From Cyprinodon diabolis (Eukaryota > Chordata > Actinopteri > Cyprinodontiformes > Cyprinodontidae), in the NCBI GenBank assembly GCA_030533445.1, contig JARPUW010000568.1, forward strand, positions 221,001 through 285,000: a stretch of 64,000 nucleotides of DNA. Reading direction: 5' to 3'. The translations under genes were made by a program, and so were the position numbers. The notes under the pieces are model-generated. The model saw only the letters and a program-made list of their open reading frames with translations, searched no databases and was not told where the DNA came from. This document shows, one piece after another, positions 34,661 through 47,345 of this stretch (position 1 is its first letter; every line of letters begins with the position of its first letter).

Positions 34661-37600
34661 AATTCTCCCGTATACCCAAAACTTCGGCGCGTAACTAGTC
34701 CCGCACGGTTTGGCGGATCGGGCCCAAAGTTGGCACACGCGTCGGGACCAATGGGGTTATGTGTGCTTGTATAAAACTTTCTCATTAGTCCGAAGGTTTG
34801 CGAATTATTAGCGAAAACGTCGCAAAAAAATCCCATAGGAAATGAATGGGGAGAGGAAAAAAAAAGCATAAAAAACAGCACTTCACTGTGTCGGCATACA
34901 TTCACCTAGAAAAACAGTTTGAAGCTCAGTTTGTAGATAAATCCTTCGTCTATTTAAAACTGAAGACGGTATGTTGATAACTGCTACGGTTTTTGTATAA
35001 TCAGACCTCAAGCGCCACAAAGTTTTAGCAAAATCCAGCCTGCTAGAGTGGAGCAACTGAAAAGCTAGAGTGTGAGGCAGGCGTTTTTTAAACACAAAAA
35101 AACATTTTAAACTCGCCCTCACGGCCACATATTTATAGCTAGAGTCACCATTTTTGGTCAGTTTGTAGACTGAAATCTCTGGACCCACACAATATCTTCG
35201 GAATTACGGTAGGATTAATACTTTTCCTTAAAAACCCTCCAGACCGACCTAAAGTCGATGAAAATCAGAGCCGTTTTTCATTGGTTTTGGAGCAGAAGAG
35301 GGGAGAAAAACGAATCCGACTATGTGTTTTAAACTCGTCATAAATATTTTTCTGAATGACACACATACACCAAAGTTGGCATAGTTGGAGTCGAAGGATG
35401 ACTGACGCTCACGGTGAAAAAATTTTTTGAATAACTCATACGGTTTTTGCTCAGCAGTCGTTTGTTCGGAGGACATTTTAAGCACCTGAAAGCTGAGTGA
35501 CAGTGACCTGCTGCAGCTAGCTCAATTAGAAGCTTAGGTGTGATGAAACGTTTTTTCTTTTTCTTTCTCTTCCCATTCAGTTTGTAGATGACCTACAGCC
35601 ATGAAAGTTACTCCAATTGAAGACAAGATATAGCTGTCGCTTAGATAAAAAGAATTTTTCAGATACCTTTTACGGTTTTTACTCAGCAGTCGTTTGTTCG
35701 GAGGGGTGCTTTAGCAGCTAAAAGGTGAGTGAGAGTGAGGTCCTGCAGTTCAAACAAAGGGAGGAGCAGGTGGGCCAACCATTTTGTTTGTGCTTCGTTT
35801 TGGGTTGTGAAAGACCTACAGACATGAAGGTTACCCCAGTCTGAGACAAAGGATAGATGTTGCTTTCACTGAAAGAATTTTTCAGATATCTTTTACGGTT
35901 TTTGCTCAGCAGTCGTTTGTTCGGAGGGTAAGCACCTGGAAGCTAGCTGACAGTTAGCTTCTGCAGCAGCCTGCTAGAGTGCAGCTGCTGAAATCTTAGT
36001 GTGAGGCGGCCATTTTTTAAGATCAAACATCTTATTCTCGCCCTCACGGCCACATATTTGGAGCTACAGTCACCATTTTTGGTCAGTTTGTAGACTGAAA
36101 CCTCTGGACTCACACAATGTCTTCGGAATTACGGTAGGATTAATACTTTGCCTTAAAAACCCTCCAGACCAACCTAAAGTGGATGAGAGTTTCAGCCTTT
36201 CTCCATTCTTTTTGAGCTGAAGATGGGAGAAAAACGAATCAGACTATGTGTTTTCAACTCGTCATAAATATTTTTCTGAATGACACACATACACCAAAGT
36301 TGGTATAGTTGGAGTCGAAGGATTGCTGATGCTCATGGTGAAAATGTTTTTTGAATAACTCATACGGTTTTTGATCAGTAGTCGTTTGTTCGGTGCCGTT
36401 CTTCCCATACAAAAAAGCCTGGGAAGAAGAAACCAATAGTGAGTGCAGCTGTTGTCTGTGTCAGTGAGAGGCTCGTTAAGCGTTGTCAAGGTTACCAAGC
36501 TTCAAACAGATTTTACCTCTGCTGTTTTAAACAGCACATATTAATCTAATGGAGGGTGAAAGGACTGATTTAACATTGGGAAATGGATACTATATGACTG
36601 CTGTACATGACACTTCCCTTGCCACTCAGCACTGATAGACTTTCAAAATAAGACTCCAGGGACCCTACAAAATAAAAGCCTCTATATTTTTTACATATAT
36701 TTATTGCTCTATATGGCTCAACATTATGACCCAAACTCAACCCCGTTTTAGAGAATAGACTCTAGGAGACTGTTTAAAACACACCCTATAGCAAATTTCA
36801 AAATAAAAGCCTCCCATTTCCGCTTCATCTACTGCCCTAATAACATGGAAAAAGAGTGATTTAACGATTGGAAAGTAATCAACTATCATTGACGGGTCTG
36901 AACATTTTCTATAAACACAACTCTGTTGGACTTTCAAAATAAGACTCCAGGGACCCTACAAAATAAAAGCCTCTAGATTATAGTAATGCATTAATTGATG
37001 CAAATGGCTCAACATTATGACCCAAACTCTTCCAGGTTGTTTTTATTAGACTCTAGTGACCTTTTCAAAACACACCCCAGAGCAAATTTCACAATAAAAG
37101 TCTCCCATTTACTCTGTAATACAGCAACTATTCACCTAATAACATGGAAAACCAGTGATTTAACATTTGGAAATGGATTCTATATCACTGCTGGGCGTGA
37201 CCCATCTTTTGATGCACATTCATGATAGACTTTCAAAATAAGACTACAAGGACTCTACAGAATAAAAGCCTCTTCCTTATACACACTCATACATTCTGGC
37301 ATATTGCTCATTGCCATTGGTGATTTCATCACTGCAATGGCTCTTAGAAGGCGGGCGGAGCCCGCCAATGGTAACAGGCGGGCGGAGCCCGCCAAAGGTG
37401 ATTACATCACTGCAATGGCTCTTAGCAGGCGGGCGGAGCCCGCCATTGGTGATTTCATCACTGCAATGGCTCTTAGAAGGCGGGCAGAGCCCGCCATTGG
37501 TGATTTTTTTCTTCACTGAGATGGCTCCTAGCAGGCGGGCGAAGCCCGCCAACTGGGCTTTACCCACTGTGTTTCAATATGGACAACCCATATTACCCTT

Positions 37601-37900
37601 GTGCATCATACTCTGTGCACGTCTATTTCCCAGATTTCAGCACAAGTGGCACACAGCTCTCTTTGCCCATGAACTTGCCCTCTTTCCTTCCCTCAGCAGC
37701 CCTCAAAGGCGTAAGCAGTTGGTCTGGGGAGCCCCGACGTCACTTGCCAGGGCCGTATTGGCCCGGTTCCCCAGACGGGCAGTAGGTGGCCCCCCTCAAA
37801 ATTTCTTTAGAAATTTTCTAGTTATTGGGGGGCCACATGCCGAAGGCATGGCCCACCTACTACTATTGCACATATTTATTCCGCGTATTATTATTATTAT
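34661..37900 (+). repeat. Unit U11 (3240 bp, one foldback module)
   Basis: Five GC hairpins (37308-37552) and one foldback module (37827-37885). The module here is preceded by an extra ATT triplet (CTAGTTATTGGGG), unlike the other module-bearing units. Its 35.2-37.8 kb part matches U1 at offset 31990. GGGGTTATGTG near 34753 is private. Confidence 0.96.
37827..37885 (+). repeat. Single foldback module in U11
   Basis: Same 59-bp core, but an ATT triplet stands between CTAGTT and the G-run. ATT sequence therefore flanks it on both sides, as expected if modules enter or leave through the trinucleotide run. Confidence 0.95.
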
Positions 37901-40900
37901 AATTCTCCCGTATACCCAAAACTTCGGCACGTAACTAGTCCCGCACGGTTTGGCGGATCGGGCCCAAAGTTGGCACACGCGTCGGGACCAATGGGGTGAT
38001 GTGTGCTTGTATAAAACTTTCTCATTAGTCCGAAGGTTTGCGAATTATTAGCGAAAACGTCGCAAAAAAATCCCATAGGAAATGAATGGGGAGAGGAAAA
38101 AAAAAGCATAAAAAACAGCACTTCACTGTGTCGCCATACATTCACCTAGAAAAACAGTTTGAAGCTCAGTTTGTAGATAAATCCTTCGTCTATTTAAAAC
38201 TGAAGACGGTATGTTGATAACTGCTACGGTTTTTGTATAATCAGACCTCAAGCGCCACAAAGTTTTAGCAAAATCCAGCCTGCTAGAGTGGAGCAACTGA
38301 AAAGCTAGAGTGTGAGGCAGGCGTTTTTTAAACACAAAAAAACATTTTAAACTCGCCCTCACGGCCACATATTTATAGCTAGAGTCACCATTTTTGGTCA
38401 GTTTGTAGACTGAAATCTCTGGACCCACACAATATCTTCGGAATTACGGTAGGATTAATACTTTTCCTTAAAAACCCTCCAGACCGACCTAAAGTCGATG
38501 AAAATCAGAGCCGTTTTTCATTGGTTTTGGAGCAGAAGAGGGGAGAAAAACGAATCCGACTATGTGTTTTAAACTCGTCATAAATATTTTTCTGAATGAC
38601 ACACATACACCAAAGTTGGCATAGTTGGAGTCGAAGGATGACTGACGCTCACGGTGAAAAAAATTTTTGAATAACTCATACGGTTTTTGCTCAGCAGTCG
38701 TTTGTTCGGAGGACATTTTAAGCACCTGAAAGCTGAGTGACAGTGACCTGCTGCAGCTAGCTCAATTAGAAGCTTAGGTGTGATGAAACGTTTTTTCTTT
38801 TTCTTTCTCTTCCCATTCAGTTTGTAGATGACCTACAGCCATGAAAGTTACTCCAATTGAAGACAAGATATAGCTGTCGCTTAGATAAAAAGAATTTTTC
38901 AGACACCTTTTACGGTTTTTACTCAGCAGTCGTTTGTTCGGAGGGGTGCTTTAGCAGCTAAAAGGTGAGTGAGAGTGAGGTCCTGCAGTTCAAACAAAGG
39001 GAGGAGCAGGTGGGCCAACCATTTTGTTTGTGCTTCGTTTTGGGTTGTGAAAGACCTACAGACATGAAGGTTACCCCAGTCTGAGACAAAGGATAGATGT
39101 TGCTTTCACTGAAAGAATTTTTCAGATATCTTTTACGGTTTTTGCTCAGCAGTCGTTTGTTCGGAGGGTAAGCACCTGGAAGCTAGCTGACAGTTAGCTT
39201 CTGCAGCAGCCTGCTAGAGTGCAGCTGCTGAAATCTTAGTGTGAGGCGGCCATTTTTTTAAGATCAAACATCTTATTCTCGCCCTCACGGCCACATATTT
39301 GGAGCTACAGTCACCATTTTTGGTCAGTTTGTAGACTGAAACCTCTGGACTCACACAATGTCTTCGGAATTACGGTAGGATTAATACTTTTCCTTAAAAA
39401 CCCTCCAGACCAACCTAAAGTCGATGAGTTTCAGCCTTTCTCCATTCTTTTTGAGCTGAAGATGGAAGAGAAACGAATCAGACTATGTGTTTTCAAGTCG
39501 TCATAAATATTGTTCTGAATGACACACATACACCAAAGTTGGTATACTTGGAGTCGAAGGATTGCTGATGCTCATGGTGAAAATGTTTTTTGAATAACTC
39601 ATACGGTTTTTGATCAGTAGTCGTTTGTTTTCGTTGCCGTTCTTCCCATACAAAAAAGCCTGGGAAGAAGAAACCAATAGTGAGTGCAGCTGTTGTCTGT
39701 GTCAGTGAGAGGCTCGTTAAGCGTTGTCAAGGTTACCAAGCTTCAAACAGATTTTACCTCTGCTGTTTTAAACAGCACATATTAATCTAATGGAGGGTGA
39801 AAGGACTGATTTAACATTGGGAAATGGATACTATATGACTGCTGTCCAGGACACTTCCCTTGCCACTCAGCACTGATAGACTTTCAAAATAAGACTCCAG
39901 GGACCCTACAAAATAAAAGCCTCTATATTTTTTACATATATTTATTGCCCTATATGGCTCAATATTATGACCCAAACTCAACCCCGTTTTAGAGAATAGA
40001 CTCTAGGAGACTGTTTAAAACACACCCTATAGCAAATTTCAAAATAAAAGCCTCCCATTTCCGCTTCATCTACTGCCCTAATAACATGGAAAAACAGTGA
40101 TTTAACGATTGGAAAGTAATCAACTATCATTGACGGGTCTGAACATTTTCTATAAACACAACTCTGTTGGACTTTCAAAATAAGACTCCAGCGACCCTAC
40201 AAAATAAAAGCCTCTAGATTATACTAATGCATTAATTGATGCAAATGGCTCAACATTATGACCCAAACTCTTCCAGGTTGTTTTTATTAGACTCTAGTGA
40301 CCTTTTCAAAACACACCCAGAGCAAATTTCACAATAAAAGTCTCCCATTTACTCTGTAATACAGCAACTATTCACCTAATAACATGGAAAACCAGTGATT
40401 TAACATTTGGAAATTGATTCTATATAACTGCTGGGCATGACCCATCTTTAGATGCACTTCCATGATAGACTTTCAAAATAAGACTCCAGGGACTCTACAG
40501 AATAAAAGCCTCTTCCTTATACACACTCATACATTCTGGCATATTGCTCATTGCCATTGGTGATTTCATCACTGCAATGGCTCTTAGCAGGCGGGCAGAG
40601 CCCGCCATTGGTGATTTTTTTCATCGCTGCAAGGGCTCCTAGCAGGCGGGCGGAGCCCACCAACTGAGCTTTACCCACTGCGGTTCAATATGGACAACCC
40701 ATATTACCCTTTTGCATCATACGCTGTGCACGTCTATTTCCCAGATTTCAGCACAAGTGGCACACAGCTCTCTTTGCCCATGACCTAGCCCTCTTTCCTT
40801 CCCTCAGCAGCCCTCAAAGGCGTAAGCAGTTGGTCTGGGGAGCCCCGACATCACTTGCCAGGGCCGTATTGGCCCTGTTCCCCAGACGGGCAGTAGGTGG

Positions 40901-40939
40901 CCCCCCTCAAAATTTCTTTAGAAATTTTCTAGTTATTAT
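37901..40939 (+). repeat. Unit U12 (3039 bp, twin of U4)
   Basis: Two GC hairpins (40557-40660), no foldback module; shortest unit. It repeats the U4 variants throughout, including TGTGTCGCCATAC near 38130, A7T5 near 38659, CAGACACC near 38901 and GTTTTCGTTGCCG near 39628. The main difference from U4 is one ATT triplet fewer at the closing run. Confidence 0.96.
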
Positions 40940-43900
40940 AATTCTCCCGTATACCCAAAACTTCGGCGCGTAACTAGTCCCGCACGGTTTGGCGGATCGG
41001 GCCCAAAGTTGGCACACGCGTTGGGACCAATGGGGTGATGTGTGCTTGTATAAAACTTTCTCATTAGTCCGAAGGTTTGCGAATTATTAGCGAAAACGTC
41101 GCAAAAAAATCCCATAGGAAATGAATGGGAAGAGGTAAAAAAAAGCATAAAAAACAGCACTTCACTGTGTCGGCATACATTCACCTAGAAAAACAGTTTG
41201 AAGCTCAGTTTGTAGATAAATCCTTCGTCTATTTAAAACTGAAGACGGTATGTTGATAACTGCTACGGTTTTTGTATAATCAGACCTCAAGCACCACAAA
41301 GTTTTAGCAAAATCCAGCCTGCTAGAGTGGAGCAACTGAAAAGCTAGAGTGTGAGGCAGGCGTTTTTTAAACACAAAAAAACATTTTAAACTCGCCCTCA
41401 CGGCCACATATTTATAGCTAGAGTCACCATTTTTGGTCAGTTTGTAGACTGAAATCTCTGGACCCACACAATATCTTCGGAATTACGGTAGGATTAATAC
41501 TTTTCCTTAAAAACCCTCCAGACCGACCTAAAGTCGATGAAAATCAGAGCCGTTTTTCATTGGTTTTGGAGCAGAAGAGGGGAGAAAAACGAATCAGACT
41601 ATGTGTTTTAAACTCGTCATAAATATTTTTCTGAATGACACACATACACCAAAGTTGGCATAGTTGGAGTCGAAGGATGACTGACGCTCACGGTGAAAAA
41701 ATTTTTTGAATAACTCATACGGTTTTTGCTCAGCAGTCGTTTGTTCGGAGGACATTTTAAGCACCTGAAAGCTGAGTGACAGTGACCTGCTGCAGCTAGC
41801 TCAATTAGAAGCTTAGGTGTGATGAAACGTTTTTTCTTTTTCTTTCTCTTCCCATTCAGTTTGTAGATGACCTACAGCCATGAAAGTTACTCCAATCGAA
41901 GACAAGATATAGCTGTCGCTTAGATAAAAAGAATTTTTCAGATACCTTTTACGGTTTTTACTCAGCAGTCGTTTGTTCGGAGGGGTGCTTTAGCAGCTAA
42001 AAGGTGAGTGAGAGTGAGGTCCTGCAGTTAAAAGAAAGGGAGGAGCAGGTGGGCCAACCATTTTGTTTGTGCTTCGTTTTGGGTTGTGAAAGACCTACAG
42101 ACATGAAGGTTACCCCAGTCTGAGACAAAGGATAGATGTTGCTTTCACTGAAAGAATTTTTCAGATATCTTTTACGGTTTTTGCTCAGCAGTCGTTTGTT
42201 CGGAGGGTAAGCACCTGGAAGCTAGCTGACAGTTAGCTTCTGCAGCAGCCTGCTAGAGTGCAGCTGCTGAAATCTTAGTGTGAGGCGGCCATTTTTTTAA
42301 GATCAAACATCTTATTCTCGCCCTCACGGCCACATATTTGGAGCTACAGTCACCATTTTTGGTCAGTTTGTAGACTGAAACCTCTGGACTCACACAATGT
42401 CTTCGGAATTACGGTAGGATTAATACTTTTCCTTAAAAACCCTCCAGACCAACCTAAAGTCGATGAGAGTTTCAGCCTTTCTCTATTCTTTTTGAGCTGA
42501 AGATGGGAGAGAAACGAATCAGACTATGTGTTTTCAACTCGTCATAAATATTTTTCTGAATGACACACATACACCAAAGTTGGTATAGTTGGAGTCGAAG
42601 GATTGCTGATGCTCATGGTGAAAATGTTTTTTGAATAACTCATACGGTTTTTGATCAGTAGTCGTTTGTTCGGTGCCGTTCTTCCCATACAAAAAAGCCT
42701 GGGAAGAAGAAACCAATAGTGAGTGCAGCTGTTGTCTGTGTCAGTGAGAGGCTCGTTAAGCGTTGTCAAGGTTACCAAGCTTCAAACAGATTTTACCTCT
42801 GCTGTTTTAAACAGCACATATTAATCTAATGGAGGGTGAAAGGACTGATTTAACATTGGGAAATGGATACTATATGACTGCTGTCCATGACACTTCCCTT
42901 GCCACTCAGCACTGATAGACTTTCAAAATAAGACTCCAGGGACCCTACAAAATAAAAGCCTCTATATTTTTTACATATATTTATTGCCCTATATGGCTCA
43001 ACATTATGACCCAAACTCAACCCCGTTTTAGAGAATAGACTCTAGGAGACTGTTTAAAACACACCCTATAGCAAATTTCAAAATAAAAGCTTCCCATTTC
43101 CGCTTCATCTACTGCCCTAATAACATGGAAAAAGAGTGATTTAACGATTGGAAAGTAATCAACTATCATTGACGGGTCTGAACATTTTCTATAAACACAA
43201 CTCTGTTGGACTTTCAAAATAAGACTCCAGGGACCCTACAAAATAAAAGCCTCTAGATTATACTAATGCATTAATTGATGCAAATGGCTCAACATTATGA
43301 CCCAAACTCTTCCAGGTTGTTTTTATTAGACTCTAGTGACCTTTTCAAAACACACCCCAGAGCAAATTTCACAATAAAAGTCTCCCATTTACTCTGTAAT
43401 ACAGCAACTATTCACCTAATAACATGGAAAACCAGTGATTTAACATTTGGAAATGGATTCTATATCACTGCTGGGCGTGACCCATCTTTTGATGCACATT
43501 CATGATAGACTTTCAAAATAAGACTACAAGGACTCTACAGAATAAAAGCCTCTTCCTTATACACACTCATACATTCTGGCATATTGCTCATTGCCATTGG
43601 TGATTTCATCACTGCAATGGCTCTTAGAAGGAGGGCGGAGCCCGCCAATGGTAACAGGCGGGCGGAGCCCGCCAAAGGTGATTACATCACTGCAATGGCT
43701 CTTAGCAGGCGGGCGGAGCCCGCCATTGGTGATTTCATCACTGCAATGGCTCTTAGAAGGCGGGCAGAGCCCGCCATTGGTGATTTTTTTCTTCACTGAG
43801 ATGGCTCCTAGCAGGCGGGCGAAGCCCGCCAACTGGGCTTTACCCACTGTGTTTCAATATGGACAACCCATATTACCCTTTTGCATCATACGCTGTGCAC

Positions 43901-44108
43901 GTCTATTTCCCAGATGTCAGCACAAGTGGCACACAGCTCTCTTTGCCCATGAACTTGCCCTCTTTCCTTCCCTCAGCAGCCCTCAAAGGCGTAAGCAGTT
44001 GGTCTGGGGAGCCCCGACGTCACTTGCCAGGGCCGTATTGGCCCGGTTCCCCAGACGGGCAGTAGGTGGCCCCCCTCAAAATTTCTTTAGAAATTTTCTA
44101 GTTATTAT
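40940..44108 (+). repeat. Unit U13 (3169 bp)
   Basis: Five GC hairpins (43588-43832), no foldback module. The first 220 bp carry GGGAAGAGGTAAAAAAAAGC as in U3 and U19. Immediately afterwards CAAGCACCAC and CAATCGAAG match U5, a short conversion-like patch. Private changes are AAAAGCTTCCCATT near 43087 and a stem substitution in the first hairpin (GGAGGGCGG near 43629). Confidence 0.96.
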
Positions 44109-47100
44109 AATTCTCCCGTATACCCAAAACTTCGGCACGTAACTAGTCCCGCACGGTTTGGCGGATCGGGCCCAAAGTTGGCACACGCGTCGGGACCAAT
44201 GGGGTGATGTGTGCTTGTATAAAACTTTCTCATTAGTCCGAAGGTTTGCGAATTATTAGCGAAAACGTCGCAAAAAAATCCCATAGGAAATGAATGGGGA
44301 GAGGAAAAAAAAAGCATAAAAAACAGCACTTCACTGTGTCGGCATACATTCACCTAGAAAAACAGTTTGAAGCTCAGTTTGTAGATAAATCCTTCGTCTA
44401 TTTAAAACTGAAGACGGTATGTTGATAACTGCTACGGTTTTTGTATAATCAGACCTCAAGCGCCACAAAGTTTTAGCAAAATCCAGCCTGCTAGAGTGGA
44501 GCAACTGAAAAGCTAGAGTGTGAGGCAGGCGTTTTTTAAACACAAAAAAACATTTTAAACTCGCCCTCACGGCCACATATTTATAGCTAGAGTCACCATT
44601 TTTGGTCAGTTTGTAGACTGAAATCTCTGGACCCACACAATATCTTCGGAATTACGGTAGGATTAATACTTTTCCTTAAAAACCCTCCAGACCGACCTAA
44701 AGTCGATGAAAATCAGAGCCGTTTTTCATTGGTTTTGGAGCAGAAGAGGGGAGAAAAACGAATCAGACTATGTGTTTTAAACTCGTCATAAATATTTTTC
44801 TGAATGACACACATACACCAAAGTTGGCATAGTTGGAGTCGAAGGATGGCTGACGCTCACGGTGAAAAAATATTTTGAATAACTCATACGGTTTTTGCTC
44901 AGCAGTCGTTTGTTCGGAGGACATTTTAAGCAGCTGAAAGCTGGGGGAGAGTGTCCTGCTGCAGCTAGCTCAATTAGAAGATCAGGTGTGACAAAACGTT
45001 TTTTCTTTTTCTTTCTCTTCCCATTCAGGTTGTAGATGACCTACAGCCATGAAAGTTACTCCAATTGAAGACAAGATATAGCTGTCGCTTAGATAAAAAT
45101 AATTTTTCAGATACCTTTTACGGTTTTTACTCAGCAGTCGTTTGTTCGGAGGGGTGCTTTAGCAGCTAAAAGGTGAGTGAGAGTGAGGTCCTGCAGTTCA
45201 AACAAAGGGAGGAGCAGGTGGGCCAACCATTTTGTTTGTGCTTCGTTTTGGGTTGTGAAAGACCTACAGACATGAAGGTTACCCCAGTCTGAGACAAAGG
45301 ATAGATGTTGCTTTCACTGAAAGAATTTTTCAGATATCTTTTACGGTTTTTGCTCAGCAGTCGTTTGTTCGGAGGGTAAGCACCTGGAAGCTAGCTGACA
45401 GTTAGCTTCTGCAGCAGCCTGCTAGAGTGCAGCTGCTGAAATCTTAGTGTGAGGCGGCCATTCTTTTAAGATCAAACATCTTATTCTCGCCCTCACGGCC
45501 ACATATTTGGAGCTACAGTCACCATTTTTGGTCAGTTTGTAGACTGAAACCTCTGGACTCACACAATGTCTTCGGAATTACGGTAGGATTAATACTTTTC
45601 CTTAAAAACCGTCCAGACCAACCTAAAGTCGATGAGAGTTTCAGCCTTTCTCTATTCTTTTTGAGCTGAAGATGGGAGAGAAACGAATCAGACTATGTGT
45701 TTTCAACTCGTCATAAATATTTTTCTGAATGACACACATACACCAAAGTTGGTATAGTTGGAGTCGAAGGATTGCTGATGCTCATGGTGAAAATGTTTTT
45801 TGAATAACTCATACGGTTTTTGATCAGTAGTCGTTTGTTCGGTGCCGTTCTTCCCATACAAAAAAGCCTGGGAAGAAGAAACCAATAGTGAGTGCAGCTG
45901 TTGTCTGTGTCAGTGAGAGGCTCGTTAAGCGTTGTCAAGGTTACCAAGCTTCAAACAGATTTTACCTCTGCTGTTTTAAACAGCACATATTAATCTAATG
46001 GAGGGTGAAAGGACTGATTTAACATTGGGAAATGGATACTATATGACTGCTGTCCATGACACTTCCCTTGCCACTCAGCACTGATAGACTTTCAAAATAA
46101 GACTCCAGGGACCCTACAAAATAAAAGCCTCTATATTTTTTACATATATTTATTGCCCTATATGGCTCAACATTATGACCCAAACTCAACCCCGTTTTAG
46201 AGAATAGACTCTAGGAGACTGTTTAAAACACACCCTGTAGCAAATTTCAAAATAAAAGCCTCCCATTTCCGCTTCATCTACTGCCCTAATAACATGGAAA
46301 AAGAGTGATTTAACGATTGGAAAGTAATCAACTATCATTGACGGGTCTGAACATTTTCTATAAACACAACTCTGTTGGACTTTCAAAATAAGACTCCAGG
46401 GACCCTACAAAATAAAAGCCTCTAGATTATACTAATGCATTAATTGATGCAAATGGCTCAACATTATGACCCAAACTCTTCCAGGTTGTTTTTATTAGAC
46501 TCTAGTGACCTTTTCAAAACACACCCAGAGCAAATTTCACAATAAAAGTCTCCCATTTACTCTGTAATACAGCAACTATTCACCTAATAACATGGAAAAC
46601 CAGTGATTTAACATTTGGAAATGGATTCTATATCACTGCTGGGCGTGACCCATCTTTTGATGCACATTCATGATAGACTTTCAAAATAAGACTACAAGGA
46701 CTCTACAGAATAAAAGCCTCTTCCTTATACACACTCATACATTCTGGCATATTGCTCATTGCCATTGGTGATTTCATCACTGCAATGGCTCTTAGAAGGC
46801 GGGCGGAGCCCGCCAATGGTAACAGGCGGGCGGAGCCCGCCAAAGGTGATTACATCACTGCAATGGCTCTTAGCAGGCGGGCGGAGCCCGCCATTGGTGA
46901 TTTCATCACTGCAATGGCTCTTAGAAGGCGGGCAGAGCCCGCCATTGGTGATTTTTTTCTTCACTGAGATGGCTCCTAGCAGGCGGGCGAAGCCCGCCAA
47001 CTGGGCTTTACCCACTGTGTTTCAATATGGACAACCCATATTACCCTTGTGCATCATACGCTGTGCACGTCTATTTCCCAGATTTCAGCACAAGTGGCAC

Positions 47101-47345
47101 ACAGCTCTCTTTGCCCATGAACTTGCCCTCTTTCCTTCCCTCAGCAGCCCTCAAAGGCGTAAGCAGTTGGTCTGGGGAGCCCCGACGTCACTTGCCAGGG
47201 CCGTATTGGCCCGGTTCCCCAGACGGGCAGTAGGTGGCCCCCCTCAAAATTTCTTTAGAAATTTTCTAGTTGGGGGGCCACATGCCGAAGGCATGGCCCA
47301 CCTACTACTATTGCACATATTTATTCCGCGTATTATTATTATTAT
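44109..47345 (+). repeat. Unit U14 (3237 bp, one foldback module, private cluster)
   Basis: Five GC hairpins (46756-47000) and one foldback module (47272-47330). Between about 44845 and 45030 it carries a dense cluster of changes seen in no other unit in the window: GGATGGCTGACG, AAAAAATATTTTG, GCTGGGGGAGAGTGTCC, GAAGATCAGGTGTGAC and TTCAGGTTGTAG. Confidence 0.96.
47272..47330 (+). repeat. Single foldback module in U14
   Basis: Same 59-bp core at the closing microsatellite of U14. Confidence 0.95.
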
